From: Perkinsus olseni
Taxonomy: Eukaryota > Perkinsozoa > Perkinsida > Perkinsidae
Direction: 5' to 3'
Assembly: GCA_013115135.1 (NCBI GenBank)
Contig: JABANP010000001.1
Span: 1 to 64,000, forward strand
Length of the DNA stretch: 64,000 bases
In this document: positions 1 to 10,210 of the stretch, piece after piece
How the letters are laid out: the number at the start of each line of letters is the position of its first letter
Numbering within the stretch: the first letter of the stretch is position 1
The notes under the pieces: model-generated
Database searches by the model: none
Seen by the model: only the letters and a program-made list of their open reading frames with translations
Told to the model about the DNA's origin: nothing
Program-made: the position numbers and the translations under genes

Positions 1-999
1 CGTGTCATGGATGGTGATTGGTATGTTGGCAAGTACGGTAAAGGGGCCTGTCTGACGCCTAGTAAGGGGTGTTTCTACAGCCCGAAGGAAGCCCCCTGTG
101 ACTTTGAGAAAGATCCAACTCTCATGACATCGTACTCTGCTGACGGATCGGCCATCAAGAGTCTGTCCCGTTATGGTTCCTTGACGCTGGGTAGCTGCCG
201 GATCGACAACTTTCCTTTCAGAGTGTCGAGAGAATTCTCCCAGAAACCCAAGCCACCACCGAGAGGCTACTTCGGTATCGCTGGTCCCCAGCAAAGTTCG
301 CAGGAGTATACTGAAGGCTCGAGCCTGCTTGGGTCTCTCCTTCATTCCGGGGCCATCAGCCGGATGGTTTACGTTGTTCGAACACTTCCAACCGACGGCT
401 CGAAAAACATCACTGGTGAGCTGATACTCGGTGACGGGATAGACAAATCCATGGCAGGGAGAAAAGTCGGCTCCTTCCGCTATGCACGCAGCCCGATAAC
501 ACATCAGGCGTTCCCTACTGTGCGAGTCGTCTTCGTGGGATTGTCGAGCACAGGAAGGAGACCTTCGGGGGGAGAAGTATATACACGGCGATATCGGGAA
601 GTATTCCAGTCCGTTCTTGACACTGGGTCCACGGCCTTGTTCTTGCCACTACCGACCTTACTCGAAGACATAGTGACGGAGTTGAAAACGAATCTTAGAA
701 ATAAAGGGTACGAGGAGCGTGTGATCGCAAAAAAGTATCTTCTCAAAGATGGTAAGCTTGCCGTGTACAAGAACGTTATGGATGCTCTGCCGGTAGTGAG
801 CATGCGTATAGCTGATCATGAGAATAGTGTGCTGGTACAGCTGCATCCGAGACACTATTGCCAGGATGCGAGAGTGCCAAATTCTTGTCAAGTTGCTGTG
901 GCTCCTAGTGGCCTCCCTAGCTTGGGAACCCCCTTCTTCTTGGCCTATAGTATGCAGGTCGACCACACGAATCAAGAGATATCTTTATTTAAGAATTGA
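1..999 (+). CDS. Pepsin-like aspartic protease, 3' part
   Basis: The frame is open from base 1, so the gene begins outside the window; a Met sits at 7 and the stop is at 997-999. The second catalytic motif of family A1 proteases is plain: VLDTGSTALFLP, with Asp at residue 205 counted from the Met at 7. Upstream are a CLTPSKGC cysteine pair, a flap-like YSADGS and an FGIAG segment that resembles the FGIxGLG region after the flap. Near the end the LGTPFF motif resembles the C-terminal LG(D/T)xF(L/I) of pepsins. The first DTG motif is not seen and should lie in an upstream exon. Family knowledge: secreted or endosomal endopeptidase using two aspartates. The lack of introns in 1 kb is unusual for this window. 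The family assignment is good; the substrate is unknown. Confidence 0.8.
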   Translation, partial: RVMDGDWYVGKYGKGACLTPSKGCFYSPKEAPCDFEKDPTLMTSYSADGSAIKSLSRYGSLTLGSCRIDNFPFRVSREFSQKPKPPPRGYFGIAGPQQSSQEYTEGSSLLGSLLHSGAISRMVYVVRTLPTDGSKNITGELILGDGIDKSMAGRKVGSFRYARSPITHQAFPTVRVVFVGLSSTGRRPSGGEVYTRRYREVFQSVLDTGSTALFLPLPTLLEDIVTELKTNLRNKGYEERVIAKKYLLKDGKLAVYKNVMDALPVVSMRIADHENSVLVQLHPRHYCQDARVPNSCQVAVAPSGLPSLGTPFFLAYSMQVDHTNQEISLFKN

Positions 1000-2019
1000 C
1001 AGTGCTAGAAACCTGCTGCGACAAGTTATGATCATGTTGCTGTTGTGATGTTGTTCTGAACCGACAGCTGTGAGTGATGTGTGCGAGTACTAAGTGTTCT
1101 TAGTGTTAGTACCACCCAGCGAATACTTGTAGAGGAACGCTGCCGGTAAGAGAACCCTTTGGGTCTCCTTAAGGCCAGCGGACGATCTGCCGATGTGGCT
1201 CAGGTTGCTCAGACTCTGGGTACTGAGATGCTGGGCTGTACTCAGAGTAGTTGCACTACCGTAGCACCCTACTTTGAACCGCTGAACCTTACCCAGAGGG
1301 GGAGCTTGTCGGCTCCGAAGTGCCTTGACGTCGAAGGATAACCACCAAAGTGCCTGCGCGTTTATACCACGATATCGCTCTCTATCAGATACCCTCTCTT
1401 TGAGAAACTCGCCCCTCATTACGCAAGTGCGATACTGCCACAGTATGCCATCTCAGCTAAGTTTCATCTTGATGCAATAATCATCAAATTCGAGTATCTT
1501 CGGGTCCTGGAGCTGGTGGACCAGCCAGCCGATGCCTTGCTACAAAACCCTTGTGAGATTCTATCTGTCGCGGAGGTTCAGCCACAAGGACTCGAGCGGT
1601 GAGCGACTGTTGCAGATGCAAAGCGGCGCAGCGGCGGCGCCGAGCGAACGCGCTCTTATTACCTGCTGACTCACTAACACAATTACCTTGCAAGTCGCAG
1701 GTATTACTTATCGACAAGTAGAGATGAGAGAGATCGAAGATCGAAGAGATATTTATCGAAAGAGATGTGTTTTAGCACCGTGAAGCTTCCACTAGAGACT
1801 TTGCCGGGCAAAGTTTGCCCCAGTCGAAGTTCACCAGCTGAACTACCTATACCTATCATGTCTGTTACAGATGACATACATAGCACTCCGGTAGAATGTA
1901 TCGAACAATGAGCCTTCTGCCCTCGCAGATTGCAGGAGCCTTCACTTGAGTAGCGACCAGTGGGCACAACGTGAAGAGCACACAGGGTACATGACCTTCT
2001 GAATCGTATCACAGACTCT
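1000..2019. other. No confident gene
   Basis: Several 60-110 codon frames exist on both strands (for example minus strand 1090-1419 and 1704-2033) but none shows a recognisable motif, signal peptide or splice pattern. I see nothing I would call a gene here. Confidence 0.5.
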
Positions 2020-2403
2020 TCAGCAGTTCCCATTCTTCAGGACGTACACTTCGCGGTCACCTCGAGGCTCAAGGATTATGATATTCGACCCAGGGAAGTA
2101 AGCCACAAGCTGCCAAAACTGGGGATATGAAGAATACGCTTTGGCAAAGTTTGTGAACTGCTCGGACCACACATCGACCTCGATACGATGGTCTGCGAAG
2201 CCTAGGATGGGAATGCCGTCGGCACGGACCTGTGTGTCACCCGTCAAAGTGAGAATGGTCATGGTGCCTTCCGAGAAACCGAGCGCCCAATCGTATCCGC
2301 GCGCCTCTCTATACGGAGTACAGTAGTGCTCACTGTTAGGAGTGAAGGCCTCGGTGCTCGGAACTGCGAGGGCCACCAGGCAGAAGATAGCGGTGCTCAT
2401 CAT
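2020..2403 (-). CDS. Small secreted protein, 127 aa
   Basis: A single uninterrupted frame begins MMSTAIFCLVALAVPS, a typical short signal peptide with probable cleavage after the TEA near residue 19. The mature part of about 108 residues has two cysteines (the HYCTP region and the C-terminal NC), several aromatic residues, and a strand-like pattern (ILTLTGD, IEVDVW). I do not recognise a family. A degenerate coding repeat lies about 0.47 kb upstream; the same repeat lies a similar distance upstream of the secreted gene at 22054-22761, which is the only contextual link. Likely exported or vacuolar; function unknown. Confidence 0.6.
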   Translation of the reverse strand: MMSTAIFCLVALAVPSTEAFTPNSEHYCTPYREARGYDWALGFSEGTMTILTLTGDTQVRADGIPILGFADHRIEVDVWSEQFTNFAKAYSSYPQFWQLVAYFPGSNIIILEPRGDREVYVLKNGNC

Positions 2404-2877
2404 AGAACCTTCGTTAACTCTGACAAAAGCCTAACAAGGTAGCTTGTCAGACAAGCCTTGTCTTGAGGCATTGAAACTGGCCCTCACTTAAGTTGAGGAT
2501 TCGCTCCAAATCAAATTAATCGCGAAAGTGAGGAGCTATTTGACGGGCAGGTCACAGCGGTGCAGCTTACAGGGTTCGAAGTACGGAATAGCTCAATGGA
2601 TTGCTTTAGAGCACAATTTGTGCCGCACAAGCTGCGCCCATCTGACGGGAACGGGTAATCAGGGATTGGGGTCTCTGCACACTGTTTGACTTTGTACGGC
2701 GAGGCCTGTCAGCGGTGATAGCTCCCCAACTCGGTTGTCTCGGAATCGACTCTCTTCAGCGAACTACTGCTGATAACGCTGATCCTCTTTGCCTTCCCGC
2801 CTGTTCAAGGAGACACATTATGGCGATCGAGGCTTGAGCGTAGCTCATATGTGCATGCGTCGAGAGCTCTGCGGGCG
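2404..2877. other. Intergenic, upstream of secreted gene
   Basis: No frame of interest. This should contain the promoter and any splice-leader acceptor of the minus-strand gene at 2020-2403, but I see no motif I can name. Confidence 0.4.
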
Positions 2878-3172
2878 TGTCTTAGCTGCAGGTCGAGTCT
2901 TCCCAGTGCCAACTCGAGGGCGTCATTGACTGCAAAGTTACTAGAAAATTAGAGAGATACTAAGTATGATTAGGATATCATCAGACAAGTCATACTCATA
3001 GTTTCATGATTCGGGAGTAATCCGCAGCTGCAGTACGTGATGCGTACTACGCATATCCATAGCTCAGTCCGCTATGTCCCTGCCTGCAGCGGAGCGGTCG
3101 TCAGCATATTCATGAAAAGTAGGCTTCAATTAGGAGCCCTTCTTGAAGAGTGCTGTGCGCAGCACCAACCTT
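2865..3172 (-). pseudogene. Dispersed degenerate coding fragment, copy 1
   Basis: On the minus strand the sequence reads ITPES, stop, NYEYDLSDDILIIL, then a short intron-like gap (GTATCT to TTTGCAG), then INDALELALGRLDLQ. Copy 2 at 23240-23545 reads ITPESSDYEYDLFDDIL, a matching intron, then INDALELARGRLDLE. The conserved peptide and the conserved phase-1 splice sites at equivalent positions argue for a once-coding sequence. This copy carries an in-frame TGA. The DNA on the far side (3060-3160) is also nearly identical between copies although it has lost any clear frame. No family recognised. Confidence 0.55.
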
Positions 3173-3383
3173 AGAGGACAGACTTTTTGTGTTATTTGGG
3201 CAGATGAGCCTTTTTAGGCGCAGCTTCAGCCTCGAAATATGCCAAAACCCCAGAATCTAGAGTCTACAAGATCCTCGACAAGCGACCTTCGGAACATCGT
3301 TGTCGGGACTAACGCCGACATCGTCGGGCGCAGCCCAACATTTAGGAAACGGAAGTGACTCAATATCGGCTCAGCCGGCAGTG

Positions 3384-3450
3384 TACTTACGTGACGTAAG
3401 TATATGTAAGCACGTAAGTATAGATAACTTACCCAAGATAAGTTACGTAC
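3384..3450. repeat. Cluster of short palindromes
   Basis: A 19-base near-perfect palindrome (TACTTACGTGACGTAAGTA) at 3384-3402 is followed by a related half-site (GTAAGCACGTAAGTA) and by AACTTACCCAAGATAAGTT, another inverted pair. These could be a binding-site cluster or the remains of a small inverted-repeat element. No gene is evident at 3173-3917 otherwise. Confidence 0.4.
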
Positions 3451-3917
3451 CTCGCGGGGTAGTCATTGCATGCGGTCGCATTGTTGCCGACTATCTCACT
3501 CGCTCAGTGGCACCAAGCGTATTTCACGCTAGCATTGTCACCCCACATTCGGGAGTACCGCAGCGGGGCATGAAGTGTAGAGATTGTCCCTATATTGCAC
3601 AGTGATTGTCTCAGATTTTAAGTTTTTGCTGCGTGACACAGCCTGTGTCGTTCATACCGTGCCGCTAGAGCGCATTACTCAGATGCTATTGTTATTTTAG
3701 CTCGTGCAAAACCCGCGACCTTTGCTCATACGGAGTGCTTTGGGTTCGCGTGGGGTTTAACTTACTACGAAGTGCGGAGACAATTCCGGAAAAGTTGTTT
3801 CGGCATCTCTGGTATACCGCCAAGTCCGTCGCGGTAAACCGGCGGGCATTCCGAAGACTATGTATCACACCCGGGGGGCAGTTGAAGCCGAAATATTCGG
3901 CTGCCGAATATCTCCTG

Positions 3918-5155
3918 GTGACAAACTCAACATTCTGGAGATGATTGGCTCATCAGCTTTAAAAGCTGTGCTACAACTCCCTCTTAAATCCAGAATCTAA
4001 ATGTCATCTTCCTCATACGTAAGAGGCGAAACAATGGGTCGCGGAGATATGTTAACTCTAAAAACTGTGCAACGCTCCCGTGTCCTTCATGGACAGCTCA
4101 GGAGACATCGCGAGCGGCCTCCAGGATTGAGTAGGGAGAACCAGAGCTCCTGTCGTTGTCTGTAATCTCGGCTTCGAAGCCCTGAAGAGAGGATAATACC
4201 ACTCTCGAAGAATCAATCCTCGGAACGCGTCTGTGTACTTCTGATACTCTAGGGGGGGACTAGAGTTGAGTCGGTCGGACTGCGTATGACCACATCGGGA
4301 CTGGTTGGACGGGGAGTGGGTGGTGCTGTAGACCTCAAACACGTCCACGGCCACGAGAACGAGGATCTTCTTTTAACCTGCTCGTAATCCCGTGACACCC
4401 GTTCTAACCCGAACATATGAAGAAAGGATCTTATTCCTGCTCACTGTCCGGTTATCTAGAGACTGGACGGCCAGAGCACTCATATGCTCTCTTCTCATGT
4501 TCTGCAAGGATTTCCTCCTGTCATTCCATTCCCTGTTGTCGCACCACAGCTGACGAATTGTTTGTAAATTTTCGTCGTAGAGCTTCTGACGATGCTGACA
4601 ATAGAGAGCTCGATATTCAGTTGAAGGAGTAGATAATGGCGGTGACAACAATCACAACGGGACGCTGCTCCGGCATGAACGAGGAAATCTGTACGGAGGT
4701 TTGGGTCCTCACCTTAATTTCTCTGGAATGCATTCTTTCAAGCCTTTCTTGCTCCTCAGCGCACTTCCGCAGCTTCTGTTCCAGCAGTCTCGCGTATTTT
4801 TTGAGACCGTCGTAGTCTTCACGCGGCACAGTCATGTTAAGCTGTAAAAATATGCGGACTATGGGTCTTCCCTACTATTGATATGACTCAACACCCAATG
4901 AGTTGCTGAATATTCGTGGTATGCAGCATAGGGCTTCGGTAAATAGGGTCTGTCTGCCGTTACAATATGACGGTTATTTGGGACAGAAAAGGTCAATTTG
5001 GTCGTCCATTGCATAGGCTTTCAGAGAAGACCACCAGGAGAAGCGACAATTACACGGTTGAACAAACCATCGACAAACCATCGACAAACCACTTCAGAGA
5101 TCACGTTATGCTGCCGATACTGTCATCACTTTGCCACGAGACATACCAGCAAGAG
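3918..5155. repeat. Segmental duplication, copy A
   Basis: This block matches 8957-10210 with a constant offset of 5039 bases from the left edge through at least 4850, so there are no indels across the whole gene it carries. It then continues with small indels to about 5155. It holds the minus-strand coiled-coil gene at 4058-4835. Outside one 128-base stretch (4445-4572) the two copies differ by only scattered substitutions, which implies a recent duplication or ongoing conversion. Confidence 0.85.
4058..4835 (-). CDS. Coiled-coil protein, duplicated gene copy A
   Basis: Three exons fit in phase. Exon 1 (4835-4713, 41 codons) starts MTVPREDYDGLKKYARLLEQ and is strongly helical and charged. 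Exon 2 (4594-4445, 50 codons) starts HRQKLYDEN. Exon 3 (4369-4058) starts KILVLVAVDVF and ends ALHSF. The introns begin GTGAGG and GTGAGC. The product would be about 195 residues, a coiled coil followed by a Ser/Thr-rich tail, with no signal peptide. Compared with copy B, exons 1 and 3 and both introns are nearly identical but 42 of the 50 codons in exon 2 are rearranged beyond easy alignment while keeping the same length. No family recognised. Confidence 0.55.
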
Positions 5156-5178
5156 ACTCAATTAAGCTGAGACGCCAT

Positions 5179-5475
5179 TCAAGGCAGCACCGGAAGTGAT
5201 GCTGCCTTCAGGGCCACTTTACACTCTCGAGGCCTCTTACTACGTCTATCATCAGAGAGGCTCTGGTAGAGGATTTCGTGATAGCTGAACAGAACGAGGC
5301 CCGACTTCGGGACCTGCAGAGGGCTCCTGAGTCGTTTCCGAGTGTCATTGACGGTGAAACGTTGATGGAGATCATTGCTGTTACCTGTGCTTCCGGGCGA
5401 CTCTTGCACCATCTGTTTCAAAGACTATCCGCCCTTCGGGCCCCACGGCTACTTCTGAGAAGTAACTTCTCGTGA
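5179..5475 (+). pseudogene. Relict related to exon of the Pro-rich gene
   Basis: The plus strand reads REALVEDFVIAEQNEARL then RDLQRAPES and, further on, ETLMEIIAVTCASG. This aligns with the exon at about 14075-14227, which reads EEALAKDFAVAERNEAQL, RDLERAPV and ERLSEVIVAIC. The similarity covers about 50 codons. I see no start and no clear flanking exons, so I read it as an isolated gene fragment or the remnant of a paralogue. Confidence 0.5.
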
Positions 5476-6720
5476 TGAGAATCTCATCCTCGTTACACGC
5501 TGTCACGTTCAGCACCGTATGGTCTATTCACGCCGGCAGTTGTACAGAATTGATCTCCGGGACTGTTATCCAATCATTGTCAGCATGTTAGTACAATAGC
5601 GACTTCATCAATCCATAATTCTCCTGAGATTATCTTCGGTCACATTGCGATAATCGCCGATATCTGCATAACCGTGGTTGTTGAGCAGTTATGGGCAAAA
5701 TTCGAAGTTCGAGGGGTGTGACCCCAATCAGCACTGCTAATTTAGCAGCCTTGAAGGTTGCTTGTTGAACCTTCATGTTGTCAAATTGACAATGTCAATG
5801 AGAGCCTATCATAGTTTGAGCTTCTCCAAGCGCAAAGCTCCTATACCCCAATAGTTTTCCCAGCCGACTGCGGGAGGACCGCTCCGTGAGCCTCAAGTCG
5901 TGACACCTGCGTTTGAAAGTAAAACTTGTGACACGTAGTACGGGAGCATATTGAAGATGCCCCCTTCTATATCCTCAACCATTATATTAACAACACCACT
6001 ATCAAGAGCTTTCGAAATTCCTCATAACGTTTCATGCCGGCCACAACCATCGACTGAAGATGCTCCAAAATCCCGTACTGTTGTCTCGGGCTCTCCTCTT
6101 GTACCTATACCTTCAACGTACAAGATTCAGAGATGTAGGGCCCCTACAGTAGGGGTCTGAATGTGTTGTTAGCGGTATGTTACCGCCGGTAACCAAGGGT
6201 TAACGGTAAGAACGGACGCATCCAAGACTTGGATTCCAAGTATGTCGAGTGAATTAAACTTAAATGCGACGTGTAACTTTCGCACGCTTGGTGGTGAGAA
6301 TCATGAGAGTGAGACGGGTCTCGGGGCCCTCGTCTGAGGAGCACGGGTCCGACTCGGACCCTGAGTAGACTCAAAAGTTGCCCCAAAGGGTCATTAGGGT
6401 TACAAGCAATTACAAATCGCGAGCTTGCCATTACGGTAATATCTTCGCTCGACTCGCATTCGCAATCGTTCCCTCAATCGTATTCCGGGCCGGAATATGC
6501 ACGCAGTAATAAAATTCGGGTCTGACATACTTAGGTTTTCAGCAAGGATTTCTCACTGGTAATTCAGAATAGGCTACAATCGCACTCTCGGGTCAAGAGT
6601 CTCGCCGCCACCTTCGTCAAGCTTGCACGAGAGAAGGTGTAACCGTTACACTGCGATGAGTAAAACACTGTGAAACTGTCAGAAATGTTGGAAAATTTTC
6701 TGTCAATTCTTGTAACAAAA
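5476..6720. other. No confident gene
   Basis: Short frames only, for example plus 5951-6160 and minus 6180-6431, the latter without recognisable motifs. The region is rich in short imperfect inverted repeats (for example around 6170-6210). I see no gene. Confidence 0.45.
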
Positions 6721-7593
6721 CTATGGACGTTCGAACATTCCACCCTCTGACTTCTTGAGCTTCCTCGTCAATTCATCAATTTCGGTTTCTGCCCTGGCCA
6801 GCTCGAGTGCCTGAGAAGGCCCAAGAGTCCATCGCGTGGAGTCCTTCACGATCGAAAAGTGACTTTTCAAAAGTCGCTCAGTGCAAGGGCGGCCCTTGAA
6901 GGGCCCCTTGCCAAGGGGTAAAGATTAGCGACTACTTGTGCCGAGTAGCGGTTCCGGAGTGTACTATACTGCTTCTCGAGCGCTTGCGCATCACTGGTCC
7001 ATAATCCACCACCAACCTGCAATGAGGCAAGATTCTGCACACGACCTACCGGACTCATGAATTATGATGATTGTCCAACCCTAACTGTGTCACACACAAA
7101 CCATGAGACTCATGGCATGAGTGGCACCTTAGCTACCCATGGAATTTCGGACGCGACTACAACTGCCATCTCAGACGCCTTCCGGGCTGCCATCTCGAGC
7201 GCCATCTCAGTCGTCATCTCAGTCGTCATCTCAGTCGCCATCTCAGTCGCTATTTTATTCATAAGTCTGTCGCGGGCTTGCTCGACTTCCCGCCTCCGCA
7301 CCATCTCTTTTGCCATGAGCAAACGGAGCTGTCTCTCTGTAGCAGATGTCTGGTCGGCGCCCTACCCAGGACGCACCGACTCATGATGTACGACAAAAAG
7401 TTGCCGGCAATCCATCTAGCATAAACTTTGCTGATGGTCCTACATCCGGTCTTGATTTGAGCAGGCCACACAGGCGATAGGTTCTCGAACGCCCCTGAAG
7501 CGAGAAAAGATTAACTCGCAGCTGGTACGCCTTCGTGATAGTGATCTCTGGCCCACCGAAAAATCCGGTGCGCCTAGTTATTTCCGGCTGCAA
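6721..7593 (-). CDS. Coiled-coil protein with MTE repeats
   Basis: The last three exons fit in phase. One ends at a GTGCCA donor after IPWVAK and contains QLRLLMAKEMVRRREVEQAR followed by a run of TEM triplets. The next reads VGGGLWTSDAQALEKQYSTL and ends RNRYSAQ before GTAGTC. The last starts DSTRWTLGPSQALEL, continues TEIDELTRKLKKSE and stops at 6721. All three are helical and charged. An upstream open frame (7593-7381, starting MQPEITRRTGFFGG) is probably an earlier exon, but its junction is not resolved. General character matches the duplicated coiled-coil genes on either side, without clear sequence identity. Function unknown. Confidence 0.45.
7201..7252. repeat. 12-bp tandem repeat inside coding sequence
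   Basis: Four consecutive units of the type GYCATCTCAGTC, with a decayed fifth. On the minus strand they encode repeated Thr-Glu-Met triplets preceded by Ala or Thr. The repeat length is a multiple of three, so expansion or contraction preserves the frame. Confidence 0.8.
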
Positions 7594-7780
7594 AACGTTC
7601 CTGGTTGATGCTCATCGTTTGGAGCAGGCAATAATGGGAAGGTGAGAGAAGAGGAATATCCCTTCAGCTTACCTCCGATGACGTCGCGGCATGATGGTAT
7701 CTTTGTAGGTCCATTTGAAACCCGAATGAGTCTTTAGTCAAGGGCCTTGACTCAAGGCCAAAGACTTGATCACCCGACAA

Positions 7781-8050
7781 GAGTGGCGTCCCTGACCACC
7801 ATTTCAGCTCCGGTGCCCTGACGAGAGAATACTGCGACACTCGGGGAGTCCGAAAGTGAGTCTCTCCATCTCTGGTGAGCTCGGTGGGTTTAGAGTTCAG
7901 TGAGAAGAACTGAGCCCGAGCACATCAGAGCTGGTTGGACGGGATTCTGGTCCACGGGAATATCGGAAACACCAGCTATCCCCCGCTAATAGTGCTCAAT
8001 TAATGACGCAATTCCCCATGAGTTGCTGACTATTGTTCTGTCATTGCTCA
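7781..8050. repeat. Possible eroded third copy of the duplicated block
   Basis: Around 7890-7945 the sequence TTTAGAGTTCAGT through CACATCAGAGCTGGTTGGAC resembles 4263-4310 of copy A (AGAGTTGAGT to CACATCGGGACTGGTTGGAC), and CCCATGAGTTGCTGA near 8013 resembles the CCCAATGAGTTGCTGA at the right side of both copies. Similarity is patchy and no frame survives, so this is tentative. Confidence 0.3.
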
Positions 8051-8357
8051 CAACACGATCATTAGTATGTACGACCGGAGCCGCCGGAGTCCGGCGGAGC
8101 GTAACTACCTAAAACAATAGACCGAGCATGACTGAGATTTATCTAGAGGAGCCTTGGTCAGATGAGTCCGCTAGCCGCTAACGCACAGCATCCCTTCGGC
8201 TAAAAATAGACCCCCAAAAAAGAGCAAGACTTCCGTGGTCTCCCGACAATTAACGCACGATGCGGAAGCGGTTTGAATCTAAGGGCTGCTCTAAGAACGA
8301 GACACCGGTTCCACGATTAATCGAAGATTTTTTGGACTTCGGATCTCGAAAATGCGT

Positions 8358-8828
8358 TCAGCAGCTCACCTCCTTCACCCTGAACAGCTCAGGCAACCCA
8401 GCCTTGAAATTTTTCAAGTCAATCTCAACACCGTTGATCCCAAACAGGACACGATCGCAAAGCCTCGTCATGTTCTTCGTGACACGAAGTCGATCCCAGG
8501 AAAACCAGGAATCGGCAGGTAGCAATCTGAGGACCTGAAGTGTCTCATCACCGCGTAGGGGCATTCCGAGTTCTATGCCTCATTTGTAGCTGCGCATAAT
8601 ATAAGGATCCACGACTAACTTGGAGTCATGGTGTCGTGCTCCCTGGCTAAGCAGCACCGGTTGCAGGGCGCATTTTCTCCACTGAGATAGTTCGATCACC
8701 GAGAACGCACGACCTTCACTGTCTACCATTGCGTGAAGTGTATCTTTGTGGATTCCTCTACCTATGCTCATGTTGTCCTCCTCCTGGTGCGTTGTCGCGC
8801 AGCACGACTCAGCCTGAGCCTGAGTCAC
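8358..8828 (-). pseudogene. ORF interrupted by one in-frame TGA
   Basis: One minus-strand frame runs from about 8771 (MSIGRGIHKDT) to 8580, where MRSYK is followed by TGA. The same frame continues without a break through GIELGMPLRGDETLQVLRL and LLPADSWFSWDRLRV to a GTGAGC donor-like site near 8366. There is no GT or AG pair that would remove the TGA. The two halves read like one globular protein. It is either a pseudogene with a single nonsense mutation, a read-through or selenocysteine codon, or a sequencing error. No family recognised. Confidence 0.45.
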
Positions 8829-8863
8829 TCAGGCTCATCAGCCTTGGGCTAGGAGGCTAAAAT

Positions 8864-8942
8864 CTAGCCGCTAAAGTGTGTAATAATTACTAATTAATAA
8901 TTAGCTAGCCCTTAGATGATTATTACACACCTTAGCGGCTAG
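8864..8942. repeat. Inverted repeat, MITE-like
   Basis: Arms of 25 bases at 8864-8888 and 8918-8942 (CTAGCCGCTAARGTGTGTAA followed by TAAT) are complementary with one internal mismatch and flank an AT-rich 29-base loop. It ends 14 bases before the left edge of duplic­ated block B. A related half-site (CTAGCCGCTAACG) occurs near 8169. It could form a stem-loop or be a deleted transposon with terminal inverted repeats. Confidence 0.6.
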
Positions 8943-8956
8943 AACTATGTTACCTC

Positions 8957-10210
8957 GTGACAAACTCAACATTCTGGAGATGATTGGCTCATCAGCTTTA
9001 AAAGCTGTGCTACAACTCCCTCTTAAATCCAGAATGTAAATGACATCTTCCTCATACGTAAGAGGCGAAATAATGGGTCGGGGAGATATGCTAACTCTAA
9101 AAACTGTGGAACGCTCCCGTGTCCTTCATGGACAGCTCAGGAGACATCTCGAGCGGCCTCTGGGATTGAGTAGGGAGAACCAGAGCTGCTGTCGTTGTCT
9201 GTAATCTCGGCTTCGAAGCCCTGAAGAGAGGATAATACCACTCTCGAAGAATCAATCCTCGGAACGCGTCTGTGTACTTCTGATACTCTAGGGGGGGACT
9301 AGAGTTGAGTCGGTCGGACTGCGTATGACCACATCGGGACTGGTTGGACGGGGAGTGGGTGGTGCTGTAGACCTCAAACACGTCCACGGCCACGAGAACG
9401 AGGATCTTCTTTTAACCTGCTCGTAATCCCGTGACACCCGTTCTAACCCGAACATATGAAGAAAGGATCTTATTCCTGCTCACCGTTCTGGTATTCTGAA
9501 TTGAGGCGATTAGCCCCCGCCATTGCTGTCTCAGGCGTAGCAAAGACCTGTTCAACTTCACTTCTCGCTGACTCTCATCGTACAAGAGTCGACGAAGCTT
9601 TTTTAAGTCCTCGTCGTAGAGCTTCTGACGATGCTGACAATAGAGAGCTCGATATTCAGTTAAAGAAGTAGATAATGGCAGTGACAACAATCACAACGGG
9701 ACGCTGCGCCGGCATGAACGAGGAAAACTGTACGGAGGCTTGGGTCCTCACCCTCATTTCTCTGGAATGCATTCTCTCAAGTCTTTCTTGCTCCTCAGCG
9801 CACCTCCGCAGCTTCTGTTCCAGCAGTCTCACGTATTCTTTGAGACCTTCGTAGTCTTCACGCGGCACAGTCATGTTAAGCTGTAAAAATCTGCGGACTA
9901 TGGGTCTTCCCTACTATTGATATGACTCAACACCCAATGAGTTGCTGAATATTCGTGGTATGCAGCATAGGGCCTGTCTGCCGTTATAATATGACGGTTA
10001 TTTGGGACAGAAAAGGTCAACTTGGTCGTCTACTGCATAGGCTTCCATCGGCCGAGAAAAGACCACCAGGAGAAGCGACATTTACACGGTTGACCACACC
10101 ACAGACAATCCACTGCAGATGATAACACGAATCACGTAACATGATTAACTTTTGATTGCCGAAACTGTCGTCATGACAGTGTCATCACTTTGTCACGATA
10201 CAAACCAGTG
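8957..10210. repeat. Segmental duplication, copy B
   Basis: Partner of 3918-5155 (offset 5039 bases). The left edge is sharp; on the right the match fades after about 10,100 with small insertions. It carries the coiled-coil gene at 9097-9874. Confidence 0.85.
9097..9874 (-). CDS. Coiled-coil protein, duplicated gene copy B
   Basis: Same three-exon layout as copy A: exon 1 9874-9752 (MTVPREDYEGLKEYVRLLEQ), exon 2 9633-9484 (HRQKLYDED then LKKLRRLLYDESQREVKL), exon 3 9408-9097 (KILVLVAVDVF to AFHSF). Exon 1 differs from copy A at about five of 41 residues and exon 3 at about five of 103, but exon 2 is unrelated over most of its length except for a loose heptad pattern and the terminal NTRT. 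The length of exon 2 is exactly conserved. No domain family recognised; probably a dimerising cytoplasmic or cytoskeletal protein by inference from the coiled coil. Confidence 0.55.
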
